Below, piece by piece: positions 1-6,858 of a stretch of 9,918 bases of DNA (position 1 is its first letter; the number at the start of each line of letters is the position of its first letter). A program made the position numbers and the translations under genes. The notes under the pieces are model-generated. The model searched no databases. It was given only the letters and a program-made list of their open reading frames with translations, and was not told where the DNA came from. Source of the DNA: Bacteroidota bacterium (GTDB taxonomy: Bacteria; Bacteroidota; Ignavibacteria; SZUA-365; JAADGX01); assembly GCA_027021285.1 (NCBI GenBank), contig JALUUP010000308.1, forward strand, positions 1 through 9,918, given 5' to 3'.

Positions 1-777
1 TTGTCGCGCATGAAGATCGAGGCGCGGAATCTCCCCGAGGTTGCGGTAAACCATACGATATTTGACGGTATACAGGAAAACAGGAGAGTGGAAATCCAGA
101 CCGATGATTTTGCAATCATCGAACCCGTGCTGACCAGGGAAACGTCTCTTCGCGTCTCGCCCGACCGCATCCGCTTCAAAGCGCGAGCGAAGGTGGATTC
201 CATAACTCGCTGGGAGTTGCGGATGGTCCAGGACAACAAGCTCGTGGACGTCGTTTCCGGAGAAGGACGAGTGCCGGCAAATATCGACTGGCGTCTTCCG
301 GTCGACCGCGTTCATGAAGCATCACCCATCCGGTATTACTTGACCCTGTATTTCCCCGGGAAAACAGCCGTGCAGTCGGAGGAGGAATCGCTTCCCATCG
401 AATACTTGACCATCGAAATGAAAAAGCGGGAGCGAAAACGCGACCGGTACCTCGAACGTTATTCCCTCATCCTGTTTCCTTTCGATCAGGCGGACGTGCG
501 CGGAATCAATTCCAGGATCCTGGACATGGTGAGGACCCGCATTCGACCGGAAGCGAAGGTGACGATCGAAGGTTTTACCGACCGCATCGGCGAAGAGGAA
601 TACAACTTCGAACTCAGTTTGAAGCGAGCACATGAAGTCGCGCGGGATCTCGGGGTTGACCAGGTTTCGGTGAAAGCCTGGGGTGAGAGCCGGCCGCTTT
701 TCGATAACGAACTGCCCGAGGGAAGGAACTACAATCGCACCGTTATTATCACTGTTGAAACGCCGATACAGTATTGA
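1..777 (+). CDS. OmpA-family envelope protein, 3' part (5' end outside window)
   Basis: This is the C-terminal 258 residues of a protein that probably anchors the outer membrane or a periplasmic structure to peptidoglycan. Residues about 151-255 form an OmpA-like domain: FPFDQADV near the start, GFTDRIGEEEYN (D194 matches the conserved meso-DAP-binding Asp), LSLKRA (R209 matches the conserved Arg), then GES and NRTVIITVE. Residues about 50-140 look beta-rich, with RWEL and IDW spacing like an FlgD-type Ig-like domain. Residues 26-32 read ENRRVEI, the usual last strand of an OmpA domain, so a second OmpA domain probably ends here and begins upstream. The reading frame is open to base 1 and no signal peptide is present, so the TTG at base 1 is the window edge rather than a convincing start. 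The stop is TGA at 775-777, 9 bases from the convergent phosphatase gene. The C-terminal domain is clear; the Ig-like and first OmpA assignments are inference. Confidence 0.85.
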   Translation: MSRMKIEARNLPEVAVNHTIFDGIQENRRVEIQTDDFAIIEPVLTRETSLRVSPDRIRFKARAKVDSITRWELRMVQDNKLVDVVSGEGRVPANIDWRLPVDRVHEASPIRYYLTLYFPGKTAVQSEEESLPIEYLTIEMKKRERKRDRYLERYSLILFPFDQADVRGINSRILDMVRTRIRPEAKVTIEGFTDRIGEEEYNFELSLKRAHEVARDLGVDQVSVKAWGESRPLFDNELPEGRNYNRTVIITVETPIQY

Positions 778-786
778 GCAGGCGCG

Positions 787-3348
787 TCACTGCGCTTCGA
801 GCGGTGTCCCGTTCTGGAGTTTCATAACCACAACACTCATGTCGTCCACAGGAAGAGCCTCGCCGCGAAACTGGTTTGCCTCGCGGAAGATATTCTCGAC
901 GATCTCCTCGGCCCTTGAGTCGGCAGAGCTTCGGATGACATTGCGTAGTCGTTTAACGCCGAATTCTTCGTGTCGGGGATTGGCGTTTTCCAGAACACCA
1001 TCACTGTAAAACGTCAGGATGTCCCCGGGCTCAAGTTGAATCGTCTGCTGGTGGAAGGTGACATCCGGTTGCACGCCGAGAGGCAAGTGATCACCGTTGG
1101 TTGACCACTCGATAAGAAAGGCTTCGTCACCGCGATGGAGAAGCGGTTTTGGAAGACCGGCGTTGGTAAACGTCAGGCTCCGGGTTTGCAAATCATAGAT
1201 TCCGAAAAACACCGCGATGAACATATTCTTCCGTGTATCCCGGGTAAGGCGATTGTTGGCATGGTGGAGGATTTCCCGCGGCGATTCCGCCAGCTCCGCG
1301 GCGAAACGAATGGAACTGATGGCCGACGCCATGACCATGGCCGCTGATATTCCCTTATCCGAGACGTCACCCACGACAACGGCGAGCTGATACTTGGATA
1401 TCGGCAGGAAGTCGTAAAAATCCCCGCCCATTTCCCTTGCCGGCACCATGCGCGCTGCGATGTCGAATTCCGGTATTGATGGCGCCCGCGCAGGCAACAT
1501 CGAGGCCTGGATATCCTTGGCGATGTCCAGCTCGTTCTTTATACGCTCCTGTTCACACATCTCCTGCGCCAGCGTGGCGTTGCTCCAGCCAAGAGCGGCG
1601 GAATCGGCGATGGAGTGAAAAAGATCCGCTTCTTCGGACGTGAACGACCGCCCGGATTCCTTGCTGCCGATGAGGACGCATACCCGGTGCTGTTCAGAAC
1701 TGGCAATTGGCATCAACACCTCGGCCTTGCGAGAAGGTGGAACGCCGGGGATCGAGTTGAGGAGGATCAACCGGTCCTCTGTGCATCTTCGATGGAATTC
1801 CGGCGAAGATTGGAGTTTCGCCAGCCAATCATGGTCCGGCGAAGCGCCTCCCACCGATTGAATCGAGCCGGTGCTTTTAAATATGACTACAGATGCGGCA
1901 TGGAGTCCGAGAATGTGCGGAAGTTCCTCCGTCAACGCGTAAACCAGTGACGGATGATCGAGCATGTGCGCAGCTTTTCTCGAAAGGTGGCGGAGTTTTT
2001 CGTTGGTTTCAAACTCGGTGCGAAAGAACACCCTATCGATGAATCGTTGCACGTGTTTCTTGCTCCACGCGGCCAACAGTCCCGCCAGACACGTGACAAG
2101 TATGGAAATCACCAGGATGTCGAGAGGTGAAAACACCGTCGTGTACGACGTGAGAATGATGTAAACGGCAATGAACAACGCGATGACAAGAACGCTGAGA
2201 ATTCCATAGACAATCGTCCTTCGGAAAACGATCCGCACTTCCATCAGGCCGTAACGCAGCAACGCGTATCCAAACGATATAGGAAGAGAGAATGTCATCA
2301 TGAGGACGAAAGCGATGTTCAATCCAATCAGAATATCGACGCCAATGCTGGCGGGATTCACAAGCAGAGAGATCGAGAGTTGCCCGCATACACCGACGAG
2401 AAAGAGGAGAACGCCCGTCAGGATGATCCGGATGACGTTTCGCGACGTCGGTGAATCGCTGCGGCGGTACGACCGGATGAGGGTTATCAATGCCAGCAAC
2501 GTGTACACCACGTACATGCCGATAAATACGTATGCGAATACGTCGGGTGTCTTCCTTACCCCTTTTATACTTGCAAGGAGAATCCAAACAAGGGAGAGCA
2601 ATATTACAGGGCCGTACACAAGGAGAATCTGTCGTTTCCGTTTCCGTATCGACAGGGATTCCTCGGGAAAAATCAGCGTGAAGTGAAGGAGGAATGGAAA
2701 GAAAAAAATGAGGAAAAATTCGCTGATGATGGAAAGTACCGGCTGGAGTTCGGCCCACCACGGGAGGAGATACGAAAGCTGGCCGCGGGTCAGAAGACCC
2801 GCTGCGACACAGACAGAGAGCAGGAAGTAAACCGCGGTCTGTTTGTTGCGGGGTCTCCGCAACAGGATGAACAAGGCGATCAGCAGCGTGAGCAAAGGCG
2901 AGACGGCATTCCATAGGTACCTGCTCAGCGTCAGCGACCAGTGATGAAGCGCGTTGGACGTTTGATCGAGAACAACATGGAAGGATTTTGAAACACCTGC
3001 TCGTTTGATCTTGAAACGGAGCGTGTCGCCAAGTTCCAGGTTCCTGATGAAGAGTCGGTAGGCGTGGCTGTCGAATGAGGCGGAATCCAGGGGAAGACCA
3101 TTGATATTCTGGATGATATCGCCGGCTTTCAATTGTCCGTACTGCGGATTTTGCGTGTCGAAGACTTTGCCGACGACGAGCCCATCCTTGTTAACATCGA
3201 CTCCAACCCACCACGTCCAGGGTTTCGTGTTCTGATAGTACATCCCCGCGGGAATTTGGATGAAGGCAAGAAGCAGGAAAACCGTTCCGGTGAAGACCAG
3301 GAGGAGATGGAAAAACTTGGATTCCCAAATCGCGCGGATATTGTTCAT
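787..3348 (-). CDS. Membrane PDZ/GAF/SpoIIE (RsbU-like) serine phosphatase
   Basis: This 853-residue protein is predicted to be a signal-responsive PP2C-type Ser/Thr phosphatase of the RsbU/SpoIIE family, which typically dephosphorylates an anti-anti-sigma factor. An N-terminal membrane segment (about 12-33) precedes a PDZ-like domain (about 45-128, LKAGDIIQNINGLPL). Several hydrophobic helices follow between about 143 and 428, including the HFTLIFPEE segment near 222. A GAF-like domain spans about 450-592 and a helical linker about 593-620. The phosphatase domain (about 622-845) keeps the acidic metal ligands: GGDFYD (D643, D646), GDVSDKG (D661, D664), FYSDG (D783) and DDMS (D835/D836). The start is the ATG read from 3348, which gives a sensible N-terminal membrane helix, although only a weak GGGAA lies upstream. 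No rsbV, rsbW or sigma gene is in the window, so partner and target are unknown. Family assignment is firm; the physiological role is inference. Confidence 0.93.
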   Translation of the reverse strand: MNNIRAIWESKFFHLLLVFTGTVFLLLAFIQIPAGMYYQNTKPWTWWVGVDVNKDGLVVGKVFDTQNPQYGQLKAGDIIQNINGLPLDSASFDSHAYRLFIRNLELGDTLRFKIKRAGVSKSFHVVLDQTSNALHHWSLTLSRYLWNAVSPLLTLLIALFILLRRPRNKQTAVYFLLSVCVAAGLLTRGQLSYLLPWWAELQPVLSIISEFFLIFFFPFLLHFTLIFPEESLSIRKRKRQILLVYGPVILLSLVWILLASIKGVRKTPDVFAYVFIGMYVVYTLLALITLIRSYRRSDSPTSRNVIRIILTGVLLFLVGVCGQLSISLLVNPASIGVDILIGLNIAFVLMMTFSLPISFGYALLRYGLMEVRIVFRRTIVYGILSVLVIALFIAVYIILTSYTTVFSPLDILVISILVTCLAGLLAAWSKKHVQRFIDRVFFRTEFETNEKLRHLSRKAAHMLDHPSLVYALTEELPHILGLHAASVVIFKSTGSIQSVGGASPDHDWLAKLQSSPEFHRRCTEDRLILLNSIPGVPPSRKAEVLMPIASSEQHRVCVLIGSKESGRSFTSEEADLFHSIADSAALGWSNATLAQEMCEQERIKNELDIAKDIQASMLPARAPSIPEFDIAARMVPAREMGGDFYDFLPISKYQLAVVVGDVSDKGISAAMVMASAISSIRFAAELAESPREILHHANNRLTRDTRKNMFIAVFFGIYDLQTRSLTFTNAGLPKPLLHRGDEAFLIEWSTNGDHLPLGVQPDVTFHQQTIQLEPGDILTFYSDGVLENANPRHEEFGVKRLRNVIRSSADSRAEEIVENIFREANQFRGEALPVDDMSVVVMKLQNGTPLEAQ

Positions 3349-3624
3349 GATTCCCGTCGGTTGAAGGTCAGAATGAAGAAACCGCCAGTTCCGGCACTGT
3401 TCCCGTTAGAGAGCCGCACAGCGATTCCTGCGTCATGATAACAACTTCAAGCCTTATGCGAAAGCGGAAAGAGCTAAAATTCATGACCGAAGCTACTGGA
3501 AACAGAAAAAATTCTTGGAGGCGACGTGGGTAAATGTGATATTGAATCGTAAACGGGGCGAGATTCCTTCAGTGATGGGTATAGGGTGAAGAGTATTCAG
3601 ACATAAAGCAGGGAGCAAGGACGA
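3349..3624. other. Divergent intergenic region between phosphatase and GlsB-like genes
   Basis: No coding sequence or RNA gene was recognised in these 276 bases. The region must carry the start signals for both flanking genes. On the plus strand the best promoter-like pair is TTGGAG (3515-3520), 17 bases, then GATATT (3538-3543), which is only a partial match to the sigma-70 consensus. On the minus strand TATCAT (complement of 3435-3440) resembles a -10 box, but the matching -35 position is poor. No sigma-54 GG-N10-GC element was noticed. Both promoter guesses are weak. Confidence 0.4.
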
Positions 3625-3882
3625 ATGGGTTTACTTGGATGGATATTGCTCGGTGGCATTGCGGGCTGGATTGCAACCTCTATCACCGGCGTGGGTGAAA
3701 ACAAGGGCTGTATCTTCAATACAATTGTCGGAACTATCGGCTCGGTAGTCGGTGGACTCATTTTTTCTTTTCTTGGAAAAACCGGTGTGACCGGTTTTAA
3801 CCCCTGGAGCCTGTTTGTCGCCGCTGTCGGCGCAACGGTGTTTTTACTCGTTGCCCGTTGGTTGAGCAGCGGCACCAAGTAG
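3625..3882 (+). CDS. GlsB/YeaQ/YmgE-family small membrane protein
   Basis: This 85-residue protein belongs to the transglycosylase-associated (GlsB/YeaQ/YmgE) family of small inner-membrane proteins, often linked to general stress; the biochemical function of the family is not established. Three glycine-rich hydrophobic helices are visible: about 2-19 (start WILLGGIAGWIA), 29-51 (after GENKGCIFN) and 58-80 (ending VARWL). The GIAGWIA and GCIFNTIVGTIGSVVGG patterns and the length are typical of the family. The start ATG is supported by GGGAG at 3611-3615 and AAGGA at 3617-3621. The gene stands alone, divergent from the phosphatase and 112 bases before miaB. The family name should not be read as evidence of transglycosylase activity. 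Family assignment is confident, function is not. Confidence 0.9.
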   Translation: MGLLGWILLGGIAGWIATSITGVGENKGCIFNTIVGTIGSVVGGLIFSFLGKTGVTGFNPWSLFVAAVGATVFLLVARWLSSGTK

Positions 3883-3931
3883 AGAAGCGTTTCGCCCGCG
3901 GTCCTTGCATGAATTCTGACGCCGGAATGTC

Positions 3932-3960
3932 TTGATCATACCGTTCCATCTCTCTATATT
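3932..3960 (+). promoter_or_regulatory. Sigma-70-type promoter for the miaB operon
   Basis: TTGATC at 3932-3937 is followed by a 17-base spacer and TATATT at 3955-3960. Both boxes are close to the housekeeping consensus and the spacing is ideal. Initiation would fall near 3967, giving an untranslated leader of about 28 bases before the miaB ATG at 3995. This is a sequence match only; whether the host's main sigma factor uses this consensus is unknown. Confidence 0.5.
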
Positions 3961-3994
3961 TAAGGTCTGATTTTTATTCTGACAGACTGACACA

Positions 3995-5335
3995 ATGGAT
4001 AAGCACACAAAACGGTCTATTTACATAGAGACATATGGTTGCCAGATGAACCTGGCGGACAGTGAAATTGTGAGCGGTATCCTGGACCGGGAGGGTTACC
4101 GTATTTGCACGGATATCCGGGAAGCCGACGCAGTGTTCCTGAACACGTGTGCGGTTCGGGACAACGCCGAACAGAGAATATATGGTCGCCTGGCAAACCT
4201 CAAGCCTTTGAAAAGCGAACGGTCGCACATGATCGTCGGCATCCTGGGATGCATGGCGGAACGCTTGCGAAAGTCATTGATAGAAGACCAGAACCTTGTG
4301 GACATCGTATGTGGGCCCGATGAATACCGCAACCTGCCCATGCTGATCGACGATGCATTCGACGGGGAAAAAGGCGTCCGCGTACAGTTGAGCAGAGTCG
4401 AGACCTACGACGATATCACGCCGCTGCGCACGGAAGGCATCAGCGCCTGGATCGCGGTGATGCGGGGGTGCGACAAGTTCTGCACGTTCTGCGTGGTGCC
4501 GTTTACACGTGGGCGGGAACGGAGTCGCGGTATTCGCAATATCGTTCACGAGATCGAAAGGCTGGTGGGCCGTGGATTTCGCGAAGTTACATTACTCGGA
4601 CAAAATGTCAATTCCTATCGCGATGGCGATCATGACTTTGCCGACCTGTTGCGGGAGGTCGCCGCGGTCGATCCATCGCTCAGGGTTCGTTTTACAACCT
4701 CACATCCGCAGGATATGTCCGACAAGCTGATAGAGACTGTTGCCGCCCACGACAACATTTGCAAGTACATTCACCTTCCCGTGCAGTCCGGTTCCGACCG
4801 CATCCTCGAATTGATGAACAGGACCTATACCGCCGATCATTACCTCGGGCTGGTGGAGAAGATCCGCCGCGCCATACCGGGCGTTGCGCTGTCCACGGAT
4901 GTCATCGCCGGCTTTCCAACGGAAACGGAAGAGGATCACCGGATGACCCTGGAGCTCATGGACCGCGTAAAGTTTGACGGAGCGTTCATGTTCAAGTACT
5001 CTCCCCGTGAAAATACACGGGCGTACAAGATGGGTGACGATGTACCGGACGACATCAAGGGGAGACGGTTACAGGAGATCATCAACATGCAGCGTGATAT
5101 TTCATACCAGATCAACCGGAAGTTGATTGGTTCGATGCAGACGATTCTCCTCGAAGGTCCCAGTAAACGATCCGAAAAGGAGTGGATGGGACGCACGGAT
5201 ACCAACAAGACCGTCATTATTGCAAACGACGAGTATGCGGCCGGAGAATATGTCCGGGTACACGTCACCAGCGCCACATCGGCAACATTGTTCGGGACGG
5301 CGGCGCCGATTACCGAATCGCTGTCCGCCGCTTAA
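3995..5335 (+). CDS. miaB: tRNA-2-methylthio-N6-dimethylallyladenosine synthase MiaB
   Basis: MiaB is a cytoplasmic radical-SAM methylthiotransferase that adds a 2-methylthio group to N6-isopentenyl-adenosine at position 37 of tRNAs reading UNN codons, using two 4Fe-4S clusters and S-adenosylmethionine. The N-terminal UPF0004 domain shows YGCQMN (C16), NTCAVR (C52) and GILGCMAE (C86), the three ligands of the auxiliary cluster. The radical-SAM motif GCDKFCTFC supplies C159, C163 and C166. The rest of the radical-SAM core includes LLGQNVNSY and HLPVQSGSDR. Residues about 370-437 fit a TRAM domain. The 446-residue length is normal. The ATG at 3995 has no clear Shine-Dalgarno but places the YGC motif at the expected distance from the N-terminus. 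FCVVPFTRGRE and the ligand spacing favour MiaB over the relatives MtaB and RimO. It appears to be the first gene of the plus-strand operon. Confidence 0.96.
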   Translation: MDKHTKRSIYIETYGCQMNLADSEIVSGILDREGYRICTDIREADAVFLNTCAVRDNAEQRIYGRLANLKPLKSERSHMIVGILGCMAERLRKSLIEDQNLVDIVCGPDEYRNLPMLIDDAFDGEKGVRVQLSRVETYDDITPLRTEGISAWIAVMRGCDKFCTFCVVPFTRGRERSRGIRNIVHEIERLVGRGFREVTLLGQNVNSYRDGDHDFADLLREVAAVDPSLRVRFTTSHPQDMSDKLIETVAAHDNICKYIHLPVQSGSDRILELMNRTYTADHYLGLVEKIRRAIPGVALSTDVIAGFPTETEEDHRMTLELMDRVKFDGAFMFKYSPRENTRAYKMGDDVPDDIKGRRLQEIINMQRDISYQINRKLIGSMQTILLEGPSKRSEKEWMGRTDTNKTVIIANDEYAAGEYVRVHVTSATSATLFGTAAPITESLSAA

Positions 5336-5370
5336 AGAACGAGGCGGCTGATTATATCACCGGAGCGCAT

Positions 5371-6102
5371 ATGTCCGTTTCATCTCGTAAAATATTCGTT
5401 GTCATCGTCCTGGCTGTCGTATCCGGGACGGCGACGGGCTGGGGGCAGGCAGGGAACGCGCGCGTCGATAATATTCTCGCGCTTGTTAACGAAGGCGCTT
5501 TCGATGCAGCCCGGCAGCAAGCCGCCCTGCTGCGCGAAAACGGTGTCGCGCGGGACGAGCGGCTTTTCGTGGAAGCGCTTCTGGAAACGAACGCAGAGAA
5601 AGCGGTGGCCCGCTACCAGACGCTGGTCAACTCTTTTCCACGCAGTCGTTGGGCAGACGACGCCTTGTTCCGCTTGTATCAATATTACTACGCCGTCGGC
5701 GCGTATTCCACGGCTGAGACGTTTCTCAGGCAACTCGGAACCTCGTATCCGAATTCCCCTTATGTAAAGGGTACGTACACGAGTGTCGCCGATGTTTTTA
5801 CTCGCATGACGCCGAGGTCGCCTCACCCAAGCGTTACGGCCAAACCCGGCACAGTCCGGAGCAAGGACAAGGTTTTTACCGTCCAGGTTGCTTCGTTCCG
5901 GAATCGCGCCGACGCTGAACGAGCCAGGCGAAAATACATCGGGTATGGGTACTCTGCGTACGTCGCGGAAGGTCTCGTCTCCGGTTCGCGTGTGTATCGG
6001 GTCCGCATCGGCACGTTTCCGGATTACGGGGAGGCGGATGCTTTCGTGAAAAAACTGAAGCAGCGGCACAACCTTTCAGCGATCGTTGTAAACAAGGATT
6101 GA
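5371..6102 (+). CDS. Exported TPR-like protein with C-terminal SPOR domain
   Basis: This 243-residue protein is predicted to be exported and to bind peptidoglycan lacking stem peptides, as SPOR domains do, often at division sites. Residues 1-27 form a signal peptide (basic SSRK, hydrophobic core IFVVIVLAVV, likely cleavage near GQA). Residues about 30-135 are helical with TPR-like spacing (EGAFDAARQQAALL, then AVARYQTLVNSFPRSRWADD, then YSTAETFLRQLGTSYPNSPY), in the style of YbgF/CpoB or BamD repeats. A Pro/Ser/Lys linker (about 145-165) leads to the SPOR domain at about 167-243: FTVQVASFRNRADAERA, then YRVRIGTFPDYGEA. The frame is open further upstream into miaB, but ATG 5371 is chosen because GGAG (5362-5365) precedes it and it begins the signal peptide. 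It lies 35 bases after miaB. The SPOR domain is clear; the cellular role is inferred. Confidence 0.88.
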   Translation: MSVSSRKIFVVIVLAVVSGTATGWGQAGNARVDNILALVNEGAFDAARQQAALLRENGVARDERLFVEALLETNAEKAVARYQTLVNSFPRSRWADDALFRLYQYYYAVGAYSTAETFLRQLGTSYPNSPYVKGTYTSVADVFTRMTPRSPHPSVTAKPGTVRSKDKVFTVQVASFRNRADAERARRKYIGYGYSAYVAEGLVSGSRVYRVRIGTFPDYGEADAFVKKLKQRHNLSAIVVNKD

Positions 6103-6108
6103 CAGGTC

Positions 6109-6855
6109 ATGACCTTGACATTTCTGGGAACCGCTTCAGGTCTCACCGTATTGCATCGACGTCATTTCAGTATCATGGTTGAGACGTCGGGAAAACGGTT
6201 TTTACTCGATGCGGGAGAGGGAGTAACGCAGGGATTACTGGAGTGGTCATTTGATCCGGAGCAGGTACCCGCTGTTTGCGTCTCGCACACCCATCCCGAT
6301 CACGCGGCCGGATTGCCGATGCTGCTTCAAACCAGTTATCTTCGCGGACGTACCGCTCCACTCGATATTTACCTGCCGAAGGGGCGGATCGCATGGTTTG
6401 AAAACATGCTGCACGGATTCAATATTTTTAATTCAAGGTGGAAATATCCCATTTGCCTGCGCGCGCTCGAGGAAGCGGGCGAACGGCTTCCGCTCGAGGT
6501 TTTCCGCAATCATCATCTCGATACCATTCTGGATGTTGCGCCCGGGTATGGTCTGGACGCGGTGTCGTATAGTTTCCTGGTGTCTGATGCCGGCCGCCGG
6601 GTACTCGTTTCTTCCGATATCGCCGGAATCGATGATATCGACGGCCACGTTCGCGGTGTTGACGTTCTTGTCCTGGATGCCACTCATGCTGAATCGGAGG
6701 ACATCGCGACGCTGGCCGAACAGAACCCTGACGTGATGATCATCCTTACTCACATTCCACCCGAGATCGAAGAGGAAACGCATCCGTTACAAGAAATGGT
6801 GCGAGACGGGAGAATGACGTTGGCGGAAGACGGTTTTTCGATACAAATCAATTAG
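6109..6855 (+). CDS. Metallo-beta-lactamase-fold hydrolase, RNase Z-like
   Basis: This 248-residue protein has the metallo-beta-lactamase fold of the RNase Z/ElaC branch. It opens with LTFLGTASG and keeps a full set of likely metal ligands: H60, H62, D64 and H65 in SHTHPDHAAG, H135 or H136 in RNHHLD, D170 in SSDI and H215 in LTHIPPE. It is shorter than typical RNase Z (about 300 residues). It lacks an obvious flexible arm, and the catalytic GHST-type motif of true RNase Z is not seen; the segment before the last His reads LDATHAESEDI. It is therefore better called an uncharacterised MBL hydrolase than a tRNA 3' processing enzyme, and its substrate is unknown. The ATG follows the SPOR gene stop by 6 bases, with AAGGA at 6094-6098, and the stop lies 3 bases before the sigma-54 gene, so it is part of the operon. 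No signal peptide, so it should be cytoplasmic. Confidence 0.88.
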   Translation: MTLTFLGTASGLTVLHRRHFSIMVETSGKRFLLDAGEGVTQGLLEWSFDPEQVPAVCVSHTHPDHAAGLPMLLQTSYLRGRTAPLDIYLPKGRIAWFENMLHGFNIFNSRWKYPICLRALEEAGERLPLEVFRNHHLDTILDVAPGYGLDAVSYSFLVSDAGRRVLVSSDIAGIDDIDGHVRGVDVLVLDATHAESEDIATLAEQNPDVMIILTHIPPEIEEETHPLQEMVRDGRMTLAEDGFSIQIN

Positions 6856-6858
6856 ACA

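Noticed and set aside
780..797. Imperfect 6-bp hairpin at the convergent gene ends
   Set aside because: The stem is short with a G-U pair, has no T-tract on either side and overlaps the phosphatase stop codon, so it is not a credible terminator.
2033..2914. A 293-codon open frame on the minus strand within the phosphatase gene
   Set aside because: It lies in another frame of the well-supported phosphatase, its translation is rich in His/Arg/Pro with no recognisable domain, and it fits a shadow of hydrophobic membrane codons.
3913..3928. Small hairpin after the GlsB-like gene
   Set aside because: Six base pairs including one G-U pair and no following T-run; too weak to call a terminator.
5325..5347. 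CCGCC/GGCGG inverted repeat between miaB and the SPOR gene
   Set aside because: Five base pairs with a 13-base loop and no T-tract; it may be chance in GC-rich DNA and does not support splitting the operon.
5182..5370. Upstream in-frame extension of the SPOR gene into miaB
   Set aside because: The extension overlaps the miaB TRAM region and would bury the signal peptide; ATG 5371 has a GGAG at good spacing.
5380..6069. A 229-codon antisense open frame over the SPOR gene
   Set aside because: The sense strand has a signal peptide, SPOR domain and ribosome binding site; the antisense translation has no recognisable features.
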